A DNA stretch of 36,194 nucleotides, from positions 1 to 36,194 of the forward strand of contig JANNSU010000079.1 of the NCBI GenBank assembly GCA_031394355.1. Reading direction: 5' to 3'. A program made the translations under genes and the position numbers. Below the pieces are notes generated by a model, which was not told the origin of the DNA, searched no databases, and worked only from the letters and a program-made list of their open reading frames with translations. Below are positions 1-7,675 of this stretch, in pieces (the stretch's first letter is position 1; each line of letters opens with the position of its first letter). The stretch is from JAEUMY01 sp031394355. Lineage in GTDB: Bacteria; Pseudomonadota; Gammaproteobacteria; Burkholderiales; Usitatibacteraceae.

Positions 1-167
1 TCGCCATACTCAAAACCGAGTTCTTTCAGCTGGAGACCTTCGCAACCATTGAACAGCTGCAAAAGGGGCTGGATCAATACATCCGCTACTACAATCAACA
101 TCGCATCAAGCTGAAACTAAAAGGGCTGAGTCCCGTGCAATTCAGAACTCAGCCCTTGCATGCCTAA
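1..167 (+). CDS. IS3-family transposase (InsK/OrfB type), C-terminal end
   Basis: Only the last 54 residues are inside the window, read from base 3 to the TAA at 165-167. The visible protein has the typical end of the IS150-group DDE transposase: LQKGLDQYIRYYNQHRIKLK followed by LKGLSPVQFRTQ. That segment lies after the catalytic Glu of the rve integrase core, so no catalytic residues can be seen here. In the intact family the protein is made as an OrfAB fusion by programmed frameshifting and cuts and joins the IS ends. The reading frame is open to the normal stop, just before the terminal repeat, so this end is not decayed. Whether the element is complete cannot be told. Confidence 0.85.
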   Translation, partial: AILKTEFFQLETFATIEQLQKGLDQYIRYYNQHRIKLKLKGLSPVQFRTQPLHA

Positions 168-200
168 CAAACAACCGTCCAACAAATGGGGGTCAGTTCA
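1..200 (+). mobile_element. Right end of an IS3-family (IS150-like) insertion sequence
   Basis: The window opens inside an insertion sequence and holds its last ~200 bases: the end of the transposase gene and a terminal inverted repeat at about 175-200. Read on the minus strand, that repeat begins TGAACTGACCCCCATTTGTT, which closely resembles the end of IS150 as I remember it. The left end lies outside the window. The bases just after 200 (GTGA) could be part of a 3-4 bp target duplication, but this needs the other end. Confidence 0.8.
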
Positions 201-227
201 GTGAGGCCCCGTTTTCATTGATGCATT

Positions 228-239
228 GCGAATATTCGC
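228..239. repeat. GCGAATATTCGC palindrome, copy 1 (intergenic)
   Basis: This perfect copy lies 27 bp beyond the IS end. Its flanks extend the palindrome to 18 bp (225-242, ATTGCGAATATTCGCAAT). It is one of only two copies outside genes. Confidence 0.95.
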
Positions 240-249
240 AATTTGGAAC

Positions 250-340
250 CAACTACCTGACGCCGATGAACGCAGATGACTTCTGGTTTCCATCTGCGTT
301 CATCGGCCCTTGATCTGCGCTTATCGGCGTCGGGTAGTTG
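250..340. repeat. Nested inverted repeat between IS end and patatin gene
   Basis: Outer arms at 250-267 and 323-340 are complementary with one mismatch. Inner arms at 262-278 and 291-307 (GCCGATGAACGCAGATG and its complement) are perfect over 17 bp around a 12-base loop. A partial third copy of the ATCTGCG..ATCGGCG word lies at 313-330. There is no T-run, so it is not a classical terminator. It looks like a REP-type dispersed intergenic repeat; copies elsewhere in the genome would be needed to prove that. Together with palindrome copy 1 it fills the 201-378 gap. Confidence 0.75.
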
Positions 341-378
341 ACGTTGCCTGCTGCATTCACATCGGCACTGCGCCAGCG

Positions 379-1617
379 TTACAGGAACTCTTTCTTCAGG
401 TCCACCGTGGAACGCACGCCGATGTCATGGTAGTGATGGTCGATCCACTGTGTGGCAAGCGCGCGGCCGCGATCCCGCAGCATGGTCAGGAAATCCCATT
501 CGCTGGACATCTTGCTGCCTGCGGACAGGTCCGACATGGCGCTGTCGGCTCGCACCGAATGGATCAGCACGTATTTGAACTCGTGACGGTACTCTTCCTT
601 GATCTTGCCCTGGTCCAGCAGTTGTTGAACGAAATACACCGAACGCAATTCCTTGATGAGGGAGGAATTGAAGGTGATTTCGTTGACGCGGTTCGAGATG
701 TCGCCGGAACTGGTGGGCGGGCCCGGCCGCTCGATGGGGTTGATGTGGAGGATGATGACGTCACGCGAATCGGTGTAGTAGAACAGCGGGTACAGCACCG
801 GATTGCCCATGAAGCCGCCGTCCCAGTAATGCTCGCCATTGATTTCCACGGCCTGAAAGAGTTGGGGAAGGCAGGCTGAAGCCAGCACCACCTTTGACGT
901 GACCTCGGGCGTGTGGAAAATCCGCACTTTGCCGGTCCGCACATTGGTGGCACAGATGAATAGCTTGGTGAGCTGGCTGCGTTCAAGCGCTTCGAAATCG
1001 ACCTGTTGCTCAAGAACGTCGCGCAGCGGATTCACGTTCATCGGGTTCATCTGGTACGGCGAGATGAGGCTGAACATCGCCTTCATGACATCCGAAGCCG
1101 GATTCTTTTCCATCTTGAACGCATTTCCCCAAGGCATCTTGGGGGGCGCAAACTTCTGCCCGGCATCAGAGATGCCTTTCCAGAAATTGTGCAGGGCTTC
1201 GCGTGCGCCATCATTGCCGCGCAGCTTGCCGTAGGCATACACCACCGCGTTCATGGAGCCTGCGCTGGTGCCGGAGAGGCCTTCGATCTCAAGACGGCCA
1301 TCTTCCAGAATCTTGTCCATCACACCCCAGCCAAAGGCACCGTGCGCGCCGCCGCCCTGAAGCGCCATATTGACGCGCTTCACGCCGGCCGATGCGCCGA
1401 TGATGACCGGGTTGTCCTTGGCCTGCGTCGTGGGGGGTGCTTTTGCGGTGGTTGCCCTGGTGGAGGTGGGCTTGGCGCGCCTGGACTTGGCGCTGGAAGC
1501 TTTTGCTGGCTTCTTTGCAGGTGTGGCCGCCGCGCGGGCGGCAGAAGCCTTGGCTTTGACCGCCACGTTCTTGCTGGCTGCGGGCTTGCTCTTGGCTGCT
1601 ACGGTCTTGGCATTCAT
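379..1617 (-). CDS. Patatin-like phospholipase/lipid hydrolase with Lys/Ala-rich N-terminal tail
   Basis: This 412-residue protein has the patatin catalytic set: the glycine-rich oxyanion loop GGGAHG (88-93), the nucleophile elbow GTSAG with Ser118, and the DGG motif with Asp266. Patatins are Ser-Asp dyad acyl hydrolases acting on phospholipids or other acyl esters; the substrate here is unknown. Residues 1-65 form a low-complexity tail of Ala, Lys, Thr and Pro, like those of histone H1-like proteins and the PHB-granule proteins PhaF and PhaM. The gene follows the 3-hydroxybutyrate dehydrogenase gene on the same strand, and a phasin gene lies beyond, so a role at PHB granules is a reasonable inference. 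The ATG is preceded by AAGGGAT, a good ribosome site. Confidence 0.85.
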   Translation of the reverse strand: MNAKTVAAKSKPAASKNVAVKAKASAARAAATPAKKPAKASSAKSRRAKPTSTRATTAKAPPTTQAKDNPVIIGASAGVKRVNMALQGGGAHGAFGWGVMDKILEDGRLEIEGLSGTSAGSMNAVVYAYGKLRGNDGAREALHNFWKGISDAGQKFAPPKMPWGNAFKMEKNPASDVMKAMFSLISPYQMNPMNVNPLRDVLEQQVDFEALERSQLTKLFICATNVRTGKVRIFHTPEVTSKVVLASACLPQLFQAVEINGEHYWDGGFMGNPVLYPLFYYTDSRDVIILHINPIERPGPPTSSGDISNRVNEITFNSSLIKELRSVYFVQQLLDQGKIKEEYRHEFKYVLIHSVRADSAMSDLSAGSKMSSEWDFLTMLRDRGRALATQWIDHHYHDIGVRSTVDLKKEFL

Positions 1618-1684
1618 GCTGATCCCTTTTCCCTGTGTTTTGCTTCTTGCCGGCGAGGCGGTATGGCTGCTACTTGGTGCAAAT

Positions 1685-1723
1685 GCCGTACAGCGGGCCT
1701 CGTCATTGACCCTGCTGTACGGC
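1685..1723 (-). other. Stem-loop between bdhA and patatin genes
   Basis: Perfect 10-bp arms at 1685-1694 and 1714-1723 (GCCGTACAGC and its complement) enclose a 19-base loop in the 126-bp gap between the two genes. No U-run follows, so it is more likely an mRNA-stability or partial-attenuation structure than a strong terminator. Confidence 0.4.
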
Positions 1724-1743
1724 GGACTGTCGGGACAGCCTGC

Positions 1744-2526
1744 TTAGTGCGCGGTCCAGCCGCCTTCGACAGCGATATGCGAGCCTGTGATCGAGGCGGC
1801 GGAATCGCTGCAGAGGAACAGCGCTGTACCCGCCACCTGCTCCGTGGTGACAAACTGCTTGGTCGGCTGTGCGGCCAACAGGACGTTGCGCTTCACTTCA
1901 TCTTCCGTGATGCCACGCGCCTTGGCGGTATCGGGAATCTGCTTCTCAACCAGAGGCGTCAGCACATAGCCGGGGCAGATGGAGTTGACGGTGATGCCCT
2001 TCTCGGCCACTTCCAGCGCCACGGTCTTGGAGAATCCCAGAATGGCATGCTTGGACGCCACGTAGGCGGACTTGAACGGCGAGGCAACCAGGGCATGTGC
2101 CGATGCGATGTTGATGATGCGACCCCAGTTCTTGGATTTCATGTAGGGCAGCACGGCCTTGGTGGCATGGAAGGCCGAGGAGAGGTTGATGGCAATGATG
2201 GCATCCCACTTCTCGGTGGGAAACTCGTCGACCGGGCAGACAAACTGGATGCCGGCGTTGTTCACCAGGATGTCCACGCCGCCGTGGTCGGCCATGGCCT
2301 TGGCGCACATGGCGGCGATCTGGTCGGGCTTGCTCATGTCGGCGCCGTCATAGGTCACCTTGATGCCGAATTTGCTGGCGAGGCCTGAGCGGATCTTCTC
2401 GATCTCTGCCGCATCGCCGAAACCGTTGAGAACCAGATTTATCCCTTCTTTGGCGAAGCCTTCGGCGATGCCGAGGCCGATACCGCTGGTAGAGCCGGTA
2501 ACGATTGCTGTTTTTCCTTTCAACAT
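1744..2526 (-). CDS. bdhA: D-3-hydroxybutyrate dehydrogenase (short-chain dehydrogenase)
   Basis: The enzyme interconverts 3-hydroxybutyrate and acetoacetate with NAD(H), the step after PHB depolymerisation. The 260-residue product has the nucleotide-binding TGSTSGIG (10-17), NNAG (89-92), and the catalytic Ser142, Tyr155 and Lys159 (YVASK). Both the length and these positions agree with the Pseudomonas fragi enzyme as I recall it. I chose the ATG at 2526 rather than an upstream in-frame start because MLKGKTAIVTG is the family N-terminus and AGGGAG precedes it. The patatin gene lies downstream on the same strand and a phasin gene is divergent, which supports PHB use over a generic SDR role. 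Confidence 0.92.
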   Translation of the reverse strand: MLKGKTAIVTGSTSGIGLGIAEGFAKEGINLVLNGFGDAAEIEKIRSGLASKFGIKVTYDGADMSKPDQIAAMCAKAMADHGGVDILVNNAGIQFVCPVDEFPTEKWDAIIAINLSSAFHATKAVLPYMKSKNWGRIINIASAHALVASPFKSAYVASKHAILGFSKTVALEVAEKGITVNSICPGYVLTPLVEKQIPDTAKARGITEDEVKRNVLLAAQPTKQFVTTEQVAGTALFLCSDSAASITGSHIAVEGGWTAH

Positions 2527-2725
2527 GTTTCTCCCTTTCTTCTGTCTATTGAATCCGATGAACCGAACGGCAAGTCTAAGGGATTCGGGGGCTTCTGTCG
2601 CCATCCCATTTCAACGGTATTTTGATGTCATGCAGAAGATTTCCCCCGCGAGGCCATTGAGCCCGTCGACGTAAACGAGTATTGTTGCCCCCTCGCAGCC
2701 GAACAAATAGACAGGGAGAATCGCG

Positions 2726-3259
2726 ATGTCAAAACTACCACCGGGCGCCACCCAGCAATTCGAGGCCGCCAATCAGATGACCAGTTCAGCCCTGCGCCAA
2801 GCCAAAGTGGCCGTTCAGGTGCAGCTGGAAACGACCCAGGCCATGTTGGACGACCATATGCGTCTGGCCCAGGAGATCTCCAGCGAGATGCAGTCCGGCA
2901 ACATGCAGGGTGTTGCGAATGCGCTGGCGCATGCCGCGCAGCAGAACGCCCAGCGCTACATGGCGCAGATGCAAAAGCTGGCTGAACTGTCCCGCGACAG
3001 TCAGGCCCAGACGGTACAAGCCGTCATGGCACAGTTTAGCGGCAGCGAAGGCCAGCAGCAGGAACTGGCGCGCCAGTTTGGCATTATCGGTGAGCAGCCC
3101 AACATGATCGGCATGATGCAAAACTTCCTGAAGGTTGCGCAAAGTTCGGCTGAACAGTTTGGTCAGGCAATGAACACGGCCACCAACAATGCCGCCGAGG
3201 TCGTCTCGCAAGGTTATGTCCGGCCACCCAAGCCCAAGGCAGCCGGGCGCAAGCGCTAG
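2726..3259 (+). CDS. phaP: Phasin family protein (PHB granule surface)
   Basis: This 177-residue protein is strongly helical, rich in Gln, Ala and Met, with few charged clusters and no cysteine. It fits the phasin family in length, in the long amphipathic helices covering about residues 10-155, and in the short basic C-terminus (PPKPKAAGRKR). Phasins coat PHB granules and control their number and size. AGGGAG lies 8 bases before the ATG. It is divergent from bdhA across a 199-bp gap that must hold both promoters; I see no strong -35/-10 pair there. The family call rests on composition and context, because phasins have no catalytic motif. Confidence 0.82.
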   Translation: MSKLPPGATQQFEAANQMTSSALRQAKVAVQVQLETTQAMLDDHMRLAQEISSEMQSGNMQGVANALAHAAQQNAQRYMAQMQKLAELSRDSQAQTVQAVMAQFSGSEGQQQELARQFGIIGEQPNMIGMMQNFLKVAQSSAEQFGQAMNTATNNAAEVVSQGYVRPPKPKAAGRKR

Positions 3260-3269
3260 ACGGCTGCGT

Positions 3270-4280
3270 TTACCGGGTTTGTCGGGCCGCTGCTGGCGTG
3301 GCGTCAGGCATTGCCGCCTGATGCGGTGAGTAGCTTGGGCCATGGGTGATGCGACGAAAGTAGGAAAGATGGCCCGCAGACCCTGCGGGCCATTGCCTTT
3401 CAAAGGCGGCCGTCCAGGCTGCGTGATCAAATGCGACCCGCAATGCGTCGACATGCACACCCGCTGCTTTCACGCCATAAACCGGCGCATGGGGCGATGC
3501 ACGTACGCTGATCCGGGTGATGAGGCCGGACAAGTCGTTTGAAAAGTTGGGCATGCCGGTTGCACCATTGTTGATGACCGTGCCGTATCCGAGTGTCCGC
3601 AGCGCAGGAAGGCAGGTGTGACTGGAGGCGAAAATGTCCACGTTTGCACTTGCGAATATTCGCATCAGCGCCGCTGCACGATCGGGCCGGCAGAGCTGAT
3701 CCTCGGCAAACCCCCAACCCGCCAGCGATTCGGCATCGCCGTGTACCAGGCCGATACGCGCCGGGCCAACCTCGGCAACGGCATGCATCGGCAGCCTTGC
3801 CAGTGCCGCACGCAGGTCAGGAAAGCCACGGGCGGTTGTCCGAAGTGTTCTCAACATCTCGTTCGAACGCGCCACCTCGGCATCGCTCACGTTGTCCGGG
3901 TAGGCGCATCCGCAGCCCTGGTCATTATCCGAGGCCAGCTCGGTTTCCACATTGCCGCGCAAGGCCGTGTGGCGGAGCACCGTCGTGTTGATGTGCCGGA
4001 AAACGTCGGAGTCGATGTTGAACCAGTTGAAGTCCCCGTTGAAGACGAGGGCAGGGGGTGTCGGCTCGGCGGCTGCCAGGTCCTGCACGGACTGCAGTGC
4101 AAACGGATTGCCGTACAGACCGCCGATGACGTACACAGTCTCGGCAATCACCTCGGCGGGCCGGTCAAAGACAGAGGGCAAATATCGGTAGCTGAGCGGG
4201 CACGTCCGGCCCGGCTGCAACAACTGGTCCTGCGAGGAGGGCTCAGCGTCCCGCAGCGACGCGGGTATCCGGCCACTCAC
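3270..4280 (-). CDS. Degenerate metallophosphoesterase-like protein linked to ArsS
   Basis: This 336-residue protein keeps the order of calcineurin-like phosphoesterase motifs, but several are altered. IGGLYGN (52-58) stands where D-x-H-GN is expected, GD (82-83) is kept, GNVE (109-112) replaces GNHE, H180 is kept (GLVHGD), and SSHTC (219-223) replaces GHTH. The first metal site has therefore lost both its Asp and its His. Activity may be gone or use another metal arrangement. Residues 123-125 are CGC. The GTG start lies 3 bases after the arsS stop, with only a weak GGCGGAA ribosome site, so translational coupling is likely. Phosphatase-like genes are often seen near arsenosugar radical-SAM genes, but the function here is unknown. 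Confidence 0.7.
   Translation of the reverse strand: MSGRIPASLRDAEPSSQDQLLQPGRTCPLSYRYLPSVFDRPAEVIAETVYVIGGLYGNPFALQSVQDLAAAEPTPPALVFNGDFNWFNIDSDVFRHINTTVLRHTALRGNVETELASDNDQGCGCAYPDNVSDAEVARSNEMLRTLRTTARGFPDLRAALARLPMHAVAEVGPARIGLVHGDAESLAGWGFAEDQLCRPDRAAALMRIFASANVDIFASSHTCLPALRTLGYGTVINNGATGMPNFSNDLSGLITRISVRASPHAPVYGVKAAGVHVDALRVAFDHAAWTAAFERQWPAGSAGHLSYFRRITHGPSYSPHQAAMPDATPAAARQTR
3652..3663. repeat. GCGAATATTCGC palindrome, copy 2
   Basis: Inside the phosphoesterase-like gene, read as RIFA (residues 207-210). Flanks make a 14-bp palindrome, 3651-3664. Confidence 0.95.
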
Positions 4281-4283
4281 GGC

Positions 4284-5279
4284 CTATTCCGCCGCCAGCG
4301 CCGTCTGCTCGCCTTCTGCCTTGAGCGCGCCGCCGCAGCTCGATCCCTGTCCGGCGGTGCAGCCATAGCAGTGGTCTCGGACGACGATGGCCTGGCCGTC
4401 GAGCCGCGCCTGCATCAGGTCGGTGACGTGGGAACGCAGGCGGTCGCCGTGCTCCAGCGGCAGCCCCAGCATCTGGTTGAAGTCGCAATCGTAGACATAG
4501 CCCTTCCAGTCGATGCTCACCAGCGTGCGGCACATCACCGAGTCGAGGTTGGCCGGGACGAAGGACTGGACCAGCAGATCCATGTACTGCTCGAACTGTC
4601 CCCTCGAAATCAGCGTCGAACCGAATCGCTGAATGGGCATGTTGGTGATGGTAAAGAGCTGATTGAACACCACGCCAAAATTGTCGAAGAGGAAGCGATG
4701 ATAGTCGGCCTCGAGCTCGACCTGATTGGGCGGCAAGGCGGGGCCCTGGGGGTTGTAGACCAGATTGAGGGTGAGGGGGCTGCCAGGAATGCCATAGCCC
4801 AGCGCATTCAGTGCCTGCAGGCCGCGGATGGACTTGTCGAATACGCCTTCGCCGCGCTGCTTGTCGACATTGTCTTCGGAGTAGCAGGGAAGAGAGGCCA
4901 CGATATCCACACCTTGCGCCGCCAGAAACTCGGCCAAGTCTTCCTGGCCCGGCTCTTCCAGGATCGTGAGGTTGCAACGATCAATCACCTTCACGCCACG
5001 TTGGCGGGCGGCTGACACCAGGCGGCGGAAATCCGGATTCAGCTCCGGCGCGCCGCCAGTGAGATCCAGCGTGGTGATCTTCGAGGCGTCAATGAAGGCG
5101 ATGACCTGGTCGACCGTCTCCGCCGTCATGACTTCCTTGCGATCCGGTCCGGCATTCACATGACAATGCAGGCAGGTCTGATTGCACTTGTAGCCAAGAT
5201 TCACCTGCAACGTATCGAGCGCGAACCGCCTGATGTGCGGGAAGTTTCGTGACTTCATGAGGTGCAGGGTGGCGTGCAT
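4284..5279 (-). CDS. arsS: Radical SAM protein ArsS (arsenosugar biosynthesis family)
   Basis: The 331-residue product carries the radical-SAM cluster motif CNQTCLHC (Cys32, Cys36, Cys39), which binds a 4Fe-4S cluster and S-adenosylmethionine. The C-terminal half has further cysteines (MCRTLVS, YDCDFNQ, HCYGC, SSCGG) of the kind that hold auxiliary clusters. The overall pattern, including LTGGAPELNP and the NLVYNP segment, matches the ArsS family, proposed to add the adenosyl group in arsenosugar synthesis. The usual methyltransferase partner ArsM is not in this window. The ATG at 5279 is preceded by GAGAG; an ATG seven codons later is also possible. It lies downstream of tkt on the same strand and just before the phosphoesterase-like gene. 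Confidence 0.85.
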   Translation of the reverse strand: MHATLHLMKSRNFPHIRRFALDTLQVNLGYKCNQTCLHCHVNAGPDRKEVMTAETVDQVIAFIDASKITTLDLTGGAPELNPDFRRLVSAARQRGVKVIDRCNLTILEEPGQEDLAEFLAAQGVDIVASLPCYSEDNVDKQRGEGVFDKSIRGLQALNALGYGIPGSPLTLNLVYNPQGPALPPNQVELEADYHRFLFDNFGVVFNQLFTITNMPIQRFGSTLISRGQFEQYMDLLVQSFVPANLDSVMCRTLVSIDWKGYVYDCDFNQMLGLPLEHGDRLRSHVTDLMQARLDGQAIVVRDHCYGCTAGQGSSCGGALKAEGEQTALAAE

Positions 5280-5299
5280 GCGAATTCTCTCAGACGATT

Positions 5300-5332
5300 G
5301 TATTGCGATGGTATTGCAATGGTATTGCCTTG
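5300..5332. repeat. Three tandem 11-bp repeats upstream of arsS
   Basis: The units GTATTGCGATG, GTATTGCAATG and GTATTGCCTTG follow each other without a gap, ending 20 bp upstream of the arsS ATG. The 11-bp period is close to one DNA turn. It could be a regulator binding array or a small slippage repeat; the sequence alone does not decide. Confidence 0.7.
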
Positions 5333-5414
5333 GCTTTGCGACAGGTTCGGGGGCCGTCCACTGATACGCGGTGCCGATCATAACCAGATGTTGGTCAGAT
5401 CGGCCCTATGCAAC

Positions 5415-7439
5415 TTACAGGACAGACTTTGCCTTGGCGACAACATTTTCCACTGTGAACCCGAAAAGCTTGAAGAGCTCACCGGCCGGGGCGGACTCGC
5501 CAAAGCGGTCAATGCCGACCACGGCACCTTCGAGCCCGACATATTTGCGCCAGAGATCGGTGACGCCGGCCTCCACAGCGACCTTGCGAATATTCGCAGG
5601 TAACAAAGCCCTGCGATAGGCGACATCCTGACGGTCGAATGCCTGGGTGCAGGGCATGGACACGACACGGGTCCCTATTCCTTGTTTCTCGAGCTCCACC
5701 TGCGCGGCCAGGGTCAGGGGAACTTCCGAGCCGGTGGCAATGAGGATGACCCTCAACTCGCCGGTTTCAGCCGACAGCGTGTAACCACCCTTGCGAATAT
5801 TCGCAAGGGTGGTTACATCACGTTTCTGGAACGCTACATTCTGGCGCGAGAACAAGAGCGATGAGGGGCCGAGTTTGCGCTCGATCGCAGCGGTCCAGGC
5901 GACGACCGCCTCCACCGTGTCGCACGGACGCCAGACATCCATGTTCGGGATGAGTCGGAGCGTGGCGGTCTGCTCGACAGCCTGATGGGTCGGGCCATCT
6001 TCTCCCAGCCCGATGGAGTCGTGGGTGTAAACGAAAATGTTGCGCTGTTTCATCAGCGCCGCCATGCGCAGCGCGTTGCGGGCGTATTCCGAGAACATCA
6101 GGAACGTGCCGGTGTAGGGGATCACGCCGCCGTGCAGCGCCATGCCGTTGGCGATGGCCGACATGCCAAACTCGCGCACGCCGAAATTGATGTAATTGCC
6201 GCCCTGCTTGGCGTTGATCTGTTTCGAGCCGGACCAGTTGGTGAGGTTGGAGCCGGTCAGGTCCGCAGACCCGCCGATGAGCTCGGGCAGGGTCGGTGCG
6301 AGGCCCTCAATGGCGAGCTGGGAGGCTTTGCGGGTGGCCACCGTCTCGGCCTTCTCGTTGGTGCTGGCAATCAGTGCATCGACCGTGGCCTGCCAGTCCC
6401 CGGGGAGGTCGCCGGCCATGCGGCGCTTGAACGTCACCGCCAGATCGGGATATTGCTTTTCATAGGCGGCAAAGACGGCGTTCCACTTCGCTTCGACGGC
6501 CTGGCCTCTCAGTTTTGCATCCCAGCCGGCGTAGATGGCCGGGGGAATGTCGAAGGGTGCATGCGGCCAGCCGATGGCCTCGCGTGTGGCCGCCACTTCC
6601 TTCTCGCCCAGGGCCGCGCCGTGGACGTCGTGTGTGCCGGCCTTGTTGGGCGAGCCTTTGCCGATGACCGTCTTGCAACAGATCAGCGTCGGCTTGTCAG
6701 TGACTTCCTTGGCCTCGAGGAGCGCGGCTTCGATGGCCTGGAAATCATGGCCATCCACGTTGGGGATGACATGCCAGCCATAGCTTGCGAAACGCATGGG
6801 TGTGTTGTCCGTGAACCAGCCCTCGACATGGCCGTCGATGGAAATACCATTGTCGTCATAGAAGCAGATAAGCTTTCCGAGCTTCTGCGTGCCGGCCAGG
6901 GAGCAAACCTCGTGCGAAATGCCTTCCATCAGACAGCCATCACCCAGGAAAACGTAGGTGTGATGGTCGACGAGCGGAAATCCTTCGCGGTTGAACGTGC
7001 GCGCCAGCTCGCGCTCGGCGAGCGCCATGCCGACTGCGTTCGCAATGCCTTGTCCCAGCGGACCGGTCGTGGTTTCGACCCCCGGCGCATAGCCCACTTC
7101 CGGATGCCCCGGCGTCTTCGAGTGCAGCTGTCTGAATTGCTTCAGATCCTCAATTGAGAGGTCATAGCCGGTCAGGTGCAGCAATGCGTAAATCAGCATT
7201 GAGCCATGCCCATTCGACAGCACGAAGCGATCCCGATCGGCCCACAACGGATTCGACGGACTGTGCTTCAGGTGGTGGCGCCACAATACTTCCGCGATGT
7301 CAGCCATGCCCATGGGCGCACCAGGGTGGCCCGAGTTCGCCTGTTGGACAGCGTCCATCGACAGCGCCCGGATGGCATTGGAGAGATCCGTGCGAGACAC
7401 GGAGGGGGCGCTTCTGGATGCGTTGTCGGGCGGCGTCAT
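5415..7439 (-). CDS. tkt: Transketolase
   Basis: Transketolase moves two-carbon units between sugar phosphates in the pentose phosphate and Calvin pathways, using thiamine diphosphate. The 674-residue product starts with the family signature LSNAIRALSMDAVQQANSGH at residue 19, and has GDGCLMEG (166-173) with Asn197 for the cofactor and metal site, and GEDGPTHQ in the pyrimidine-binding domain. I chose the ATG at 7439, though no good ribosome site precedes it; an upstream GTG at 7529 would add 30 residues that do not resemble the family. Two copies of the GCGAATATTCGC palindrome lie 207 bp apart near its 3' end. A second pentose pathway gene, rpiA, lies about 6 kb away. Confidence 0.95.
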   Translation of the reverse strand: MTPPDNASRSAPSVSRTDLSNAIRALSMDAVQQANSGHPGAPMGMADIAEVLWRHHLKHSPSNPLWADRDRFVLSNGHGSMLIYALLHLTGYDLSIEDLKQFRQLHSKTPGHPEVGYAPGVETTTGPLGQGIANAVGMALAERELARTFNREGFPLVDHHTYVFLGDGCLMEGISHEVCSLAGTQKLGKLICFYDDNGISIDGHVEGWFTDNTPMRFASYGWHVIPNVDGHDFQAIEAALLEAKEVTDKPTLICCKTVIGKGSPNKAGTHDVHGAALGEKEVAATREAIGWPHAPFDIPPAIYAGWDAKLRGQAVEAKWNAVFAAYEKQYPDLAVTFKRRMAGDLPGDWQATVDALIASTNEKAETVATRKASQLAIEGLAPTLPELIGGSADLTGSNLTNWSGSKQINAKQGGNYINFGVREFGMSAIANGMALHGGVIPYTGTFLMFSEYARNALRMAALMKQRNIFVYTHDSIGLGEDGPTHQAVEQTATLRLIPNMDVWRPCDTVEAVVAWTAAIERKLGPSSLLFSRQNVAFQKRDVTTLANIRKGGYTLSAETGELRVILIATGSEVPLTLAAQVELEKQGIGTRVVSMPCTQAFDRQDVAYRRALLPANIRKVAVEAGVTDLWRKYVGLEGAVVGIDRFGESAPAGELFKLFGFTVENVVAKAKSVL
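5586..5597. repeat. GCGAATATTCGC palindrome, copy 3
   Basis: Inside tkt, read as ANIR in LLPANIRKVAVEAG. Flanks make 14 bp, 5585-5598. Confidence 0.95.
5780..5817. repeat. 38-bp perfect palindrome containing GCGAATATTCGC copy 4
   Basis: The core copy is at 5793-5804. The two 19-base halves, 5780-5798 and 5799-5817, are exact reverse complements. It is in frame in tkt and encodes VTTLANIRKGGY, matching the conserved LANI-RGGY segment of transketolases. It is much longer than the 12-18 bp symmetry of the other copies. Confidence 0.95.
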
Positions 7440-7566
7440 GATCAGTAGGGGCGCTGGAGTCGGGTTGGTCGGAGACAGGCTGGAAGCAGGATCGCGCAGT
7501 ACCACAACAGGGACTTCTCTCTGGAACACAAGGCGGAAATGTCTGGGAATTGCACTGCTTTGCGAT

Positions 7567-7572
7567 TATAAT
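7567..7572 (+). promoter_or_regulatory. Possible -10 box for speD
   Basis: A perfect TATAAT about 210 bp upstream of speD, but nothing at the 16-18 bp spacing resembles TTGACA. It would give a long leader containing the 32-bp repeats. Confidence 0.3.
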
Positions 7573-7675
7573 CCACGCCCTCTCGACAACCTTCCGCTTC
7601 CCGTGGACACCACGTCAATTTGCGCACCCGATTTCGGGTCATATCTGCTTCCGTTCTCCTGAGCCGCCCTGACTT

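Noticed and set aside
1006..2388. 460-codon plus-strand frame opposite the patatin and bdhA genes
   Set aside because: Shadow frame; both minus-strand genes have complete family motifs.
3618..5015. Long plus-strand open frame antisense to the phosphoesterase and arsS
   Set aside because: It is the mirror of two well-supported genes in GC-rich DNA, with Arg/His/Gly-rich product and no known motif.
5300..5332. CRISPR-like reading of the 11-bp tandem repeats
   Set aside because: The units are adjacent with no spacers and too short; no CRISPR array or cas gene is seen anywhere in the window.
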